Source: Denitratisoma oestradiolicum (lineage in GTDB: Bacteria > Pseudomonadota > Gammaproteobacteria > Burkholderiales > Rhodocyclaceae). From it: a DNA stretch of 64,000 nt. The position numbers were made by a program, and so were the translations under genes. Shown here one piece after another: positions 1-7,286 of the stretch (the first letter of the stretch is position 1; every line of letters starts with the position of its first letter). The stretch covers positions 1,054,001-1,118,000 of the forward strand of contig NZ_LR778301.1 in NCBI RefSeq assembly GCF_902813185.1, given 5' to 3'. The notes below the pieces were generated by a model, which worked only from the letters and a program-made list of their open reading frames with translations, made no database searches and was not told the DNA's origin.

Positions 1-1439
1 ATCTTCGGAGTGATTAGATGAAGCGATTCATAGAAGGCGAGAGCAGGACGCAAAGTACGTTGTTGCCGGAAGTTCTGGACGACTATATTGCCGAAGCGAA
101 TTCGGTTCGAGTCGTCGATGTCTTTGTTGATGAACTTAATCTGGGGCAAATGGGGTTTGAAGGTGTCGAGCCAGCGGCCACAGGGCGGCCGGCCTACGTT
201 CTTCTCAAGCTCTACATCTACGGCTATCTCAATCGGATTCAATCCAGCCGGCGCCTAGAACGGGAGGCACAACGCAACGTCGAACTGATGTGGCTGACCG
301 GGCGACTGACACCGGATCACAAGACCATTGCCAATTTCCGCAAGGAGAACGGCAAGGCCATCCGAAGCGTCTGCCGCCAATTTGTTGTCCTGTGCCAGCG
401 ACTGGGTCTTTTCTCCGAGGCGCTGGTGGCCATCGACGGTAGTAAGTTCAAGGCCGTCAATAACCGAGACAGAAACTTTACTGCCGCCAAGCTTCAACGA
501 CGAATGCAAGAGATTGAAGCCAGCATTGAGCGCTATCTGGTCGAGATGGATACGGCAGATCGCCAGGAACCCGCCATTGCCGAAGCCAAGACAGCACGGC
601 TCAAGGACAAGATCGTTGCTTTAAAGGAGCAGATGAAGAAGCTCAAGGCCATCGAGGCAGAACTGAAGGAGGCACCTGATCAGCAGCTATCCCTGACCGA
701 CCCGGATGCCCGATCCATGAAGACGCGAGGCACGGGGATCGTAGGCTACAACGTACAGACTGCCGTTGATGCCAGGCACCATCTGATCGTTGCCCACGAA
801 GTCACCAACGATGGCCTTGATCGCAGACAGCTGACCTCTATGGCAAAGCAAGCACGGATGGCCATCGGTAGTGAAACTCTCACCGTCATTGCAGATCGGG
901 GATATTTCAGGGGCGAGGAAATCCTCGCTTGCCAAGGAGCCGGGATCAAGGCCATTGTTCCCAAAACACATACATCGGCAGCCAAGGCTGAGGGACGATT
1001 CGACAAGGCCGACTTCATCTATGACGCATCAGCCAATGAGTACTGCTGCCCGGCAGAACAGCGCCTTGTCTGGCGCTTTGCCCGTGTCGAAGGCGGCCTG
1101 ATGATGAACCGTTACTGGAGTTCAGCTTGTCCGACTTGTGCCATCAAGGGGCAATGCACGCCGAGTGACTATCGTCGCGTGAGCCGCTGGGAACATCAGG
1201 CAGTGCTGGATGACATGGAGCGGCGTCTTGATCTTGCACCAGACAGCATGCGCATTCGTCGGCAAACTGTCGAACACCCCTTCGGGACAATCAAATCATG
1301 GATGGGTAGTGCACATTTCCTGACAAAGACACTTGATCACGTCAGTACAGAAATGAGCCTACATGTTCTCGCCTACAACCTGAAACGAATGATGAAAATC
1401 ATAGGTAATGGAACACTGATGGCGGCGATGAGAGCCTGA
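1..1439 (+). mobile_element. IS1182-family insertion sequence, left end cut by window
   Basis: An IS1182-type transposase gene fills this stretch. The gene starts 18 bases into the window, so the left inverted repeat must lie at or beyond the window edge. I could not find a matching right inverted repeat downstream of the stop codon, so the right boundary is unknown. The element marks the left edge of the AT-richer accessory block. Confidence 0.6.
18..1439 (+). CDS. IS1182-family DDE transposase
   Basis: This 473-residue protein is a full-length transposase of the IS1182 family and catalyses cut-and-paste movement of its element. The N-terminal third carries the family block with GRPAYVLLKLYIYGYLNRI and LTPDHKTIANFRK. 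The DDE catalytic core follows: IDGSKFKAVNNRDRNF holds the first Asp, VIADRGYF the second, and VEHPFGTIKSWMG the Glu. A cysteine cluster (CPAEQ, CPTCAIKGQC) sits before the last motif, as is usual in this family. The frame is intact, so the enzyme could be active. ATG is preceded by GGAG at short spacing. Downstream genes differ in base composition from the rest of the window, which suggests the element sits at the edge of acquired DNA. Confidence 0.9.
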   Translation: MKRFIEGESRTQSTLLPEVLDDYIAEANSVRVVDVFVDELNLGQMGFEGVEPAATGRPAYVLLKLYIYGYLNRIQSSRRLEREAQRNVELMWLTGRLTPDHKTIANFRKENGKAIRSVCRQFVVLCQRLGLFSEALVAIDGSKFKAVNNRDRNFTAAKLQRRMQEIEASIERYLVEMDTADRQEPAIAEAKTARLKDKIVALKEQMKKLKAIEAELKEAPDQQLSLTDPDARSMKTRGTGIVGYNVQTAVDARHHLIVAHEVTNDGLDRRQLTSMAKQARMAIGSETLTVIADRGYFRGEEILACQGAGIKAIVPKTHTSAAKAEGRFDKADFIYDASANEYCCPAEQRLVWRFARVEGGLMMNRYWSSACPTCAIKGQCTPSDYRRVSRWEHQAVLDDMERRLDLAPDSMRIRRQTVEHPFGTIKSWMGSAHFLTKTLDHVSTEMSLHVLAYNLKRMMKIIGNGTLMAAMRA

Positions 1440-1812
1440 TAATGGCCTTGCCCAAACTAGTCAGTCAATTTCCGGAAGCCGCCGCAACTATTCTGAAAAC
1501 TGTCGAGCAATACGCACCCAGTTCACAAATCTCTAGAGCGTTTTTACACAGTCTGGGCCATGAGCGGACCTAGCCCCCAATGCCCAGATTGAAGACATTC
1601 CGGCGCTGGATCAGTATGCCAATGGCTTGGATTGCTGATTTTTATCGTAATTTAATGGTGCTGATATATTGGGTCATGTTCTGCAATGCTTGTCGCCATC
1701 CGCGTCTGCATTAATATGACGATCCAGAGTTATGGAACAGTGCCTGGAGTCAGGGCGAAAAACTGCTCCCTATACCAAGTTAGGCTTAATTTCGTCGATC
1801 AGGAGTCACTCT
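1440..1812. other. Intergenic region after the transposase
   Basis: No credible gene is visible. The stretch is AT-richer than the main genome. It holds GTTAGGC at 1779-1785, which matches the GTTRRRY core of integron recombination sites, and an AGGAG ribosome binding site at 1801-1805 for the next gene. Confidence 0.4.
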
Positions 1813-2565
1813 GTGACCACATTTGTTGAGTTGCTTGATTCCTTAAAGGACGAGCTACACGCTCGATACAGGAGTGCCTTCTGGGGAACATCTCTCATTG
1901 CCATCCTGGCAGTCCATTGGAAGATCGTTGTCTTTCTTGTTATCGAGAAGCCTAGTGCTACGGCGGCAATTGCGTTCGTGGAAGCAAACGCAACGACCAT
2001 GAGCATTGCAGGAGCATTTTGCTTCGCCGCACTCTACGTTACGATTTTTCCGTGGATTGAGTATTGGCTATCGAAAGTTTCTTCTTACGGCATTCGCGCA
2101 CGCAACGACTTTCAATTTCGTGAGAGGGAGCGTAATAACAATCGTCGGAAAATTATCGCCCAGTCTGAAGAAAGCATCATTGGCTTAGAAGCAAAAAACA
2201 AGGAAGAGCAAGCGCGGCTTTCCGATGTCAAGCTCGCCAATAGTTACCAGGAATTGCTTTCTGGTGAATACTTCACCCGCTGGCTCAAGGATGTCAAAAA
2301 TGGGGCAATCAATTCATCTCTCATCAACTCCATTGTTAACTACCTAAACAAGTATGACTCCATTGAGGGGCGCTTCATTGACGCTGACATAGCTCGAATT
2401 CATCAGCAATTTGTTGAGGCACTTTCGACATTGCATTCTGCTATCAGCGACACTCGGCATCACAACGACATTGCGAAACAAGCTGACCTAATCAGATTCG
2501 CCGATGGGGCTTTAAAGGAGCATCAGAACTATCGCCAGCTCGTTCGCAGCAAATTGGGAGTATGA
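1813..2565 (+). CDS. Hypothetical membrane protein
   Basis: I do not recognise this roughly 250-residue protein. Two hydrophobic segments lie near the N-terminus (FWGTSLIAILAVHWKIVVFLVI and MSIAGAFCFAALYVTIFPWIEYWL). A long charged, probably coiled-coil region follows (FRERERNNNRRKI, then GLEAKNKEEQARL) and then a helical C-terminal half. The GTG start at 1813 is chosen because AGGAG lies 7 bases upstream. An in-frame ATG at 1732 would add 27 residues but lacks a ribosome binding site. The shape (membrane hairpin plus cytoplasmic coil) fits a membrane-anchored sensor or accessory protein, but nothing more can be said. It is the first of five same-strand genes in the AT-richer block. Confidence 0.65.
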   Translation: MTTFVELLDSLKDELHARYRSAFWGTSLIAILAVHWKIVVFLVIEKPSATAAIAFVEANATTMSIAGAFCFAALYVTIFPWIEYWLSKVSSYGIRARNDFQFRERERNNNRRKIIAQSEESIIGLEAKNKEEQARLSDVKLANSYQELLSGEYFTRWLKDVKNGAINSSLINSIVNYLNKYDSIEGRFIDADIARIHQQFVEALSTLHSAISDTRHHNDIAKQADLIRFADGALKEHQNYRQLVRSKLGV

Positions 2566-2571
2566 AATGCC

Positions 2572-2670
2572 GGCCTAAAATTCGTTCTAGAGGAATCGTC
2601 GAGAAGCCGCGCTTCTCGATTTCCTACGCGGCTGCGGCGGTCCCTCAACTCAAAAATTAAGCGCTAGGAG
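2572..2670 (+). repeat. attC-like integron recombination element (degenerate)
   Basis: The element opens with GCCTAAAATTCGTTC and closes with AACTCA...AAGCGCTAGG. This resembles the ends of classical attC sites (CTAACAATTCGTTC ... AACTCAAGCGTTAG) with small indels. The right core GCTAGGA departs from GTTRRRY at two positions. Between the ends lies a perfect 9-bp hairpin (TCGAGAAGC / GCTTCTCGA, 2599-2619). It sits between two same-strand small genes, where an attC site would be expected. It could instead be a simple hairpin terminator. Confidence 0.35.
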
Positions 2671-2677
2671 TCCGAAC

Positions 2678-3127
2678 TTGAGGAACTACAAAGGTCTCTT
2701 TTTTCTATTCGCCGCAGTCGTTCTTATTCAGGTCGTTCTTGGTTGCGTCATTTCAATGCAGTTCAGCAGTTGGCCAGAACGTGGGACGTTTGGAGATATG
2801 TTTGGCGCAGTCAATACCCTATTTTCTGGGCTGGCTTTTGCAGGTGTCATCTACGCGATATTTCTCCAGAGCAAAGAACTTGAGCTTCAACGGCAGGAGT
2901 TGGAACTGACGCGAAATGAACTATCAAAATCGGCGTCAGCTCAGGCGGAGCAGGCTAGACTTATGCTGCATACGGCAAAGATCAATGCCGTTAGCTCTAA
3001 GCTTGATACATACACAACACTAATGGTGAATAAGAGATCAGTCCCTGGAGGTGAAGAGGTAGTCGCACGAAACCATGTCGGCGAGACTCTTAAGCAACTG
3101 GAAGCTTTACTTGATGAATTCGCATAA
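2678..3127 (+). CDS. Membrane protein resembling putative phage abortive-infection proteins
   Basis: This 149-residue protein has a membrane segment at residues 6-26 and the block FGDMFGAVNTLFSGLAFAGVIYAIFLQ at about 38-64, a second membrane pass. A coiled coil rich in LELQRQELELTRNEL follows. The same two-helix-plus-coil N-terminus is found in many putative phage abortive-infection (putAbiC-like) proteins, which are usually longer. The C-terminus here is therefore short and may be truncated. The TTG start has AGGAG 7 bases upstream, directly after the attC-like element. The family link is by sequence resemblance only, and a defence role is inference. Confidence 0.6.
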   Translation: MRNYKGLFFLFAAVVLIQVVLGCVISMQFSSWPERGTFGDMFGAVNTLFSGLAFAGVIYAIFLQSKELELQRQELELTRNELSKSASAQAEQARLMLHTAKINAVSSKLDTYTTLMVNKRSVPGGEEVVARNHVGETLKQLEALLDEFA

Positions 3128-3484
3128 CCTTACAGTCGACACCGGCCTTGCGCATGAAGCGGCACAACGCCGGTTACCCTCCACGTTCCCCAATGTCTGC
3201 TTACTGAGATTCCGACCGGCAGCAGTGGGTTGGGAAGAGTACTACAGCCATGATGCATTTATCATTAGACTGCCACCGGCCAAGAACGGACGTCACGCAA
3301 TATGCACATCCGACCACTCACAGTGGGGGCTAGTGTTGATGGGTTTTTAGGAGTCATGTTCAATCTAGACAAGAAGAATCACAACGGAGTGTTGATATTC
3401 CGATTGATTCACGTCAGAGTGCGAGAATGAAGATATTTCTTCTACAGCTTCGTTAGCACTCTCAAAAGACATAAGTGACTCGCC
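3128..3484. other. Intergenic region in accessory block
   Basis: No convincing gene is seen in this stretch. An open frame at 3075-3350 overlaps the previous gene and shows no family resemblance. The sequence has the same lower GC as its neighbours. Confidence 0.35.
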
Positions 3485-3907
3485 ATGCGTAAAGCGCGAC
3501 TTATCTATCTTCTTCTCCTCACCATATTTGTCCCGATACTTTCGGTAGCAGCCGATCCGGCTACTATGTCGAATATTGTTGGGCGATGGAACGATTCCGA
3601 GACCCGCTCTGGAGAGGAATTTATGTTCTATAGCACTGGTAGTTTCGCCTTGACGTTCCCACGTACAGACGTACCGGTCACTAAACGCCTTGATGGCGCC
3701 TACCAACTCGGCAGCAACACTTGCAACGTCGGTGATGCCAATGGCAATCTGTGGATAGTAACTGGCTCCATACGCTGTTGCTACGATGCGTACTTTCTAG
3801 CCGATGTTCTAGTCCTTGACATTGTTGGAAAAACTTTGGGTACTGGAGGTATGTGCAAAGCGCGTACTTTAAAGAAGCAGCTCTCTCGGAAGGTAGGCGC
3901 AAGTTGA
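3485..3907 (+). CDS. Hypothetical secreted protein
   Basis: This 140-residue protein starts with a clear signal peptide (MRKARLIYLLLLTIFVPILSVAA-D, likely cut after residue 23), so it should be exported to the periplasm. The mature part contains IVGRWNDSETRSGEEFMFYSTGSFALTF, which reads like a small beta-barrel protein of the lipocalin-like kind, and three cysteines that could form a disulfide. No family is recognised. The stop codon overlaps the proposed TTG start of the next gene, which suggests translational coupling. Confidence 0.6.
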   Translation: MRKARLIYLLLLTIFVPILSVAADPATMSNIVGRWNDSETRSGEEFMFYSTGSFALTFPRTDVPVTKRLDGAYQLGSNTCNVGDANGNLWIVTGSIRCCYDAYFLADVLVLDIVGKTLGTGGMCKARTLKKQLSRKVGAS

Positions 3908-4368
3908 GCAGACGAAAACAATACGAGCAAAGAACCGAACTTGAGCGGATCGAATCTCAGTGGAAAAAAATGACTGGTCTTCACACTCGAGAAGAATGGT
4001 CTGCTGCTGTCGTTAGGGCCGCTACTGCTGCGGAGATTTCTGCCAATCTTGCCATTCGTCGAGAGTTTTCTACGCGAAGTCAGTTTGACGAGAAACTAGT
4101 GAACAGTTTCCTTAAGTGGGCGAACGGGCTTGACGGGAAAATGAGCAAACTGTTACTTCCGCTACTTGAAGGTCAAGAGCACCATGCTGCCGTTAGTCGA
4201 CTCTACAGGTTGGCAAAGGCAGTCAATGAAAAAAGAAACGCTATTGCCCATCGTGGTGAATTCTGCAACGAGGCGGAGGCTTCGGCTGTCGTTGCCAAGT
4301 CGAAAGAATTCGTACTTGGCCTAGTGCGACTCTATGAACCCAATTTCACTTTACGCGACGAGTGCTAA
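3904..4368 (+). CDS. HEPN-like hypothetical protein
   Basis: About 154 residues if the TTG at 3904 is used; it overlaps the stop of the upstream gene (TTGA) and has GGAAGG about 10 bases before it. An in-frame ATG at 3853 would lie deep inside the upstream gene. The protein is all-helical, with the C-terminal motif KAVNEKRNAIAHRGEF. R-N-A-I-A-H matches the Rx4-6H signature of HEPN domains, which in toxins and defence proteins forms an RNase active site. It also resembles the non-catalytic HEPN proteins of plasmid and phage regions. Function is unproven. Location beside an Abi-like gene and an insertion sequence makes a defence or toxin role possible. Confidence 0.55.
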   Translation: MSRRKQYEQRTELERIESQWKKMTGLHTREEWSAAVVRAATAAEISANLAIRREFSTRSQFDEKLVNSFLKWANGLDGKMSKLLLPLLEGQEHHAAVSRLYRLAKAVNEKRNAIAHRGEFCNEAEASAVVAKSKEFVLGLVRLYEPNFTLRDEC

Positions 4369-4506
4369 CACTGCCATTCCAGGCCTGCGCGAATAACTGT
4401 GCAGTCGTGTGAATTTAGACGTTCCTGAACGTCCGCTTATCCGGCCAGGCTATACCGCTTCGGGTCGATTGTTGAATCTCTCCGAATCAGGAATCTACCG
4501 AACAAA

Positions 4507-5409
4507 ATGATTTCCCCCTATACGGCAGGTGAAGCTTTCGCCCTAGGCTGCACCTCTGTTATTGCAATAGCAATCCGACTGAACATGGTCCAACTAGCCC
4601 TATTCTCTTACTCGGTTTTACTGGGATTATTTGTCGGGGAAATTATCAGTCTGTACATTCTTGCCGTTCCACTTTGGCTTGCAAGATCATGGATTGATGA
4701 TAGCCAGATGACATTCAAAGCATACACTCGGCAAGATAAGCTAAATTATCTTAGACGTTTCGAGGAAATAGTTAGTAGCTTATCCCCACGCTGTGTTCAC
4801 TGCTATGAGCTTTATAGCGGCAGTCGAAGATTAGCGTTGCTTCGGTATCTATTCCACAATAACTCTTGTTCCACATGCGATTTTAGATCTCAGGATCAAG
4901 CATTCCGGCCACAACTGGTCACAATCATTGGGACGACATATGTGGTTGTGTCTGGAGGGTTAGAGCCGAAAACGCTTATCGGGCTTTTCCAGCTATGGCT
5001 GCTAATTGCGATAGCGTTCATATCTGTGCGTCAGCACTTAGTGCCAAATGTATTAACCTACCCCTTATTATGGGGGAATCTATTGGCTTCTGCATTCGGC
5101 CTTGCCGTACCCATTGAAAGCGCAGTTATTGGTGCGGTAGTAGGCTACATGGGTCAATGGCTGATTCTTATCATTAGCCGTTTTACTATCAAGCAGGAAC
5201 TTGTTGGGTATGGCTCATTCATGGCAGGGGCAGCAATCGGGGCAATGCTTGGGTGGGAGCAAGGCTGCCTAGCCATTGCTTTTGCATACATCCTTAAACT
5301 GGGTGAAAACATGGTCAGGTACAGAAAACTATTGGGACCTACTCAGCTTGTTCCGCTAGGACATTGGCTGGTTATGTCTGCTTTGTCTATCGGCATGTTG
5401 CATGGCTAA
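4507..5409 (+). CDS. Prepilin peptidase (A24)-like protein lacking catalytic aspartates
   Basis: This 300-residue polytopic membrane protein follows the type IV prepilin peptidase (PilD) plan. An N-terminal LLGLFVGEIISLYILAVPLWLARSW replaces the usual GSFLNVVIYRLP block. A zinc-type four-cysteine loop follows (C96-x2-C99 and C121-x2-C124), then LVPNVLTYPLLWGNLL and VGYGSFMAGAAIGAMLGW. In active enzymes the last two blocks contain the two catalytic Asp residues (FID... and G-x-GDFK). Here both are Ser (S173 and S237), and the LPD Asp is Asn. The protein therefore looks catalytically dead but structurally preserved. No pilin or secretion genes lie nearby. It may be a regulatory or chaperone-like pseudoenzyme. 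Confidence 0.75.
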   Translation: MISPYTAGEAFALGCTSVIAIAIRLNMVQLALFSYSVLLGLFVGEIISLYILAVPLWLARSWIDDSQMTFKAYTRQDKLNYLRRFEEIVSSLSPRCVHCYELYSGSRRLALLRYLFHNNSCSTCDFRSQDQAFRPQLVTIIGTTYVVVSGGLEPKTLIGLFQLWLLIAIAFISVRQHLVPNVLTYPLLWGNLLASAFGLAVPIESAVIGAVVGYMGQWLILIISRFTIKQELVGYGSFMAGAAIGAMLGWEQGCLAIAFAYILKLGENMVRYRKLLGPTQLVPLGHWLVMSALSIGMLHG

Positions 5410-5582
5410 TGGAATGCAACAAAACCAGGTTGGTTCGGGCTCGCTGGTCGTCAGAAGCCACGGCTGAGTGCAGGCTTACGTGCAACGGTGAATTGGGCTT
5501 GAACATGGATCTTTCTTAGGAATCGGATACCCTAGATAGAGCACAGTGACCTCGACATCATCAGATCAAATGACATCCAACC

Positions 5583-6023
5583 ATGAATACTCTCTTCCGT
5601 ATTTTGTTTATTCCGGCTCTCCTGCTTCTCTACTACGTCGCCTTTGTAATTGTATTTGGCACAGACAAGCTTCGGGTTGATCGTAACTGCGAGGTACATG
5701 GTTTCTTTGGCAACATTGAAGAGGTCATCCTGGGAGATCGCTTTTGGCAGACACAGATTGAGCAAATTGATAGAACTACGGCAAGGCGTGAAGAGGAGTA
5801 TGTGGCATGGAGAAAAGCAAATGAAAAGCCCATACGTGCTAGAACTTCTATTATTCCGCCAGGTTATAAGACCCCCGCTGAGGAGGATGTGTTTGCCTTG
5901 CGTGCAGAAGCTGATCGTATTGAAAGAGAGGAAGACCGCCTAAAAACGGATAGCGCACAAGTCGAGGCTATCCAGCTACTCAAGAACTGTAGGAGCAAAA
6001 TCGTAGAGACAGTACAACAGTAA
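5583..6023 (+). CDS. Hypothetical membrane-anchored protein
   Basis: A 146-residue protein with one N-terminal hydrophobic segment (residues 5-28) that probably acts as an uncleaved anchor. A charged helical tail follows, rich in Glu and Arg (RTTARREEEYVAWRKANE; LRAEADRIEREEDRL), likely a coiled coil in the periplasm. Two cysteines (NCEVHG, KNCRSK) could pair. No family is recognised. There is no clear Shine-Dalgarno sequence before the ATG. It is the last gene of the AT-richer block. Confidence 0.55.
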   Translation: MNTLFRILFIPALLLLYYVAFVIVFGTDKLRVDRNCEVHGFFGNIEEVILGDRFWQTQIEQIDRTTARREEEYVAWRKANEKPIRARTSIIPPGYKTPAEEDVFALRAEADRIEREEDRLKTDSAQVEAIQLLKNCRSKIVETVQQ

Positions 6024-6240
6024 TTGCAAACGATCATTAACACTCCACTCCACGTTGGGAATAACGGCTTTGGGTCGTGACGTAGCCAAAATGTAGCTAC
6101 GCTCCAGGAGTACCGCGAAATTACAGCTATCCGAGGCGATAGCTGACGTGGGCGGGCGGTGTTGGATGCTGTTTGTAATGGGCTAATTTGCCTGGCTGAT
6201 TCTCTTACAATCCGCTCCTCTTCTTCAACGGATTGCCTCC

Positions 6241-6714
6241 TTGAAAACCCTCAGCCCAGCCGATCTCAATGCCCTGTCCGCCGCCGCCCGCCACTCGCCC
6301 CGGCGGCGCATGAACCTCAATCTCCATGGTGATCTGGCCGATCCGGTGCAACGCCTGGCCATTGCCATGGAGCCGGACACGCTGGTCGTGCCCCACCGCC
6401 ATCCCCAGACCTTTGAATTGCTCCATCCCTTGCGCGGGCGCTTTGTGGTGTTGCACTTCGACGACACCGGCGCGGTGGTGGCGCGCCGCGTGCTGGGGGA
6501 GGATGCGGCGATGGTGGAAACCCCGGCCGGGGTCTGGCATGCCGTGCTCTCCCTGGACCCGGGGGGCATCATCTTCGAGGTCAAGCAGGGGCCTTACGTG
6601 GCGGTCACCGCCAGGGATTGCCCCTCCTGGGCGCCCTCCGGCGAAGGGGATGAGGCCCGTGCCCTGCTGGGCTGGTTTGCCCAGGCTCGGGTGGGGGATA
6701 GGTGGGCGTCATAG
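6241..6714 (+). CDS. WbuC family cupin-fold metalloprotein
   Basis: About 157 residues from a TTG start, the only start fitting the conserved N-terminus (SPADLNALSAAARHSPRRRMNLNLHGD). The cupin core contains VVPHRHPQTFELLHPLRGRFVVLHFDD, where HxH plus a Glu supply metal ligands, and a later TPAGVWHAV His. WbuC-like cupins are often linked to O-antigen or polysaccharide biosynthesis, but their reaction is not established. GC content here returns to the level of the main genome, so this gene marks the right edge of the accessory block. No sugar genes are adjacent. Confidence 0.8.
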   Translation: MKTLSPADLNALSAAARHSPRRRMNLNLHGDLADPVQRLAIAMEPDTLVVPHRHPQTFELLHPLRGRFVVLHFDDTGAVVARRVLGEDAAMVETPAGVWHAVLSLDPGGIIFEVKQGPYVAVTARDCPSWAPSGEGDEARALLGWFAQARVGDRWAS

Positions 6715-6747
6715 CCCTACCTGATTAGCCACGAAACTCAGGCAAGT

Positions 6748-6865
6748 CATTCCGGGGCCGCGTAGCGGAACCCGGAATCCAGAAACCCCAGCCGTGCGCC
6801 TCTGGATTCCGGGTTCTGCCCCCGGATCAGGTCCGGGGCAGGCTCTGACGGGCAGCCCCGGAATG
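6748..6865. repeat. Nested palindromic (REP/RPR-like) intergenic repeat
   Basis: Outer arms CATTCCGGGGC (6748-6758) and GCCCCGGAATG (6855-6865) are perfect reverse complements. Inside them sits a 15-bp perfect inverted repeat (6769-6783 and 6801-6815, AACCCGGAATCCAGA and its complement). This kind of CCGGAATCCAGA palindrome is a common dispersed intergenic element in proteobacteria. It could fold as a cruciform in DNA or a long hairpin in RNA. Confidence 0.65.
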
Positions 6866-6913
6866 ACGACTTCGTGGACGCTGGCTGAACATGGTGGCTA
6901 ATCAGATGACCCC

Positions 6914-6942
6914 AAAAAAAGTCCCGCCGGGGAGGGCGGGAC
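6914..6942 (-). terminator. Rho-independent terminator, minus strand
   Basis: The 8-bp stem GTCCCGCC/GGCGGGAC (6921-6928 and 6935-6942) with loop GGGGAG is followed, on the minus strand, by a run of seven T (6914-6920). It would end transcription of the MFS gene upstream. The MITE now lies between that gene and this terminator. Confidence 0.75.
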
Positions 6943-6957
6943 AATAGGGAGGGTTCA

Positions 6958-7225
6958 GAGCCTATTTCAGTAGGGAACGTACCCCGCGTTGTGCTCAGGG
7001 CGGGATGAGCGCAAGGCGTCGTGGCGCAGCGAAGGGTTGTTCCCTTCGCAAGCCGCGCAACGCAGCGATCGCCCGCCCTGAACACAACCCGAAGGGCCGC
7101 CGGGCTTTGGGCGCGCTGCGGCGTTGTCGGTCGCTGGCATGGAATGACCATGCGGCGCTCCCTCCGCCTTGCATCGCATCCCAAAGTCCGACGGCGCGGG
7201 ATGCGTTCCCTACTGAAATAGGCTC
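6958..7225. mobile_element. MITE-like element with 22-bp terminal inverted repeats
   Basis: Perfect 22-bp inverted repeats bound the element at 6958-6979 (starting GAGCCTATTTCAG) and 7204-7225 (ending CTGAAATAGGCTC). Both outer flanks read TTCA (6954-6957 and 7226-7229), consistent with a 4-bp target-site duplication. The 224-bp interior contains no convincing gene and is GC-rich with several small palindromes. This is the structure of a non-autonomous miniature transposable element moved by a transposase encoded elsewhere. Confidence 0.8.
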
Positions 7226-7286
7226 TTCATGTGCAACAGGGCGAAGACTAGCGCGGCGGACTTTGCCGGGCTGTGACGGTTGGTAA

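Noticed and set aside
3075..3350. Plus-strand 91-residue frame
   Set aside because: It overlaps the end of the Abi-like gene, has no ribosome binding site and no recognisable pattern.
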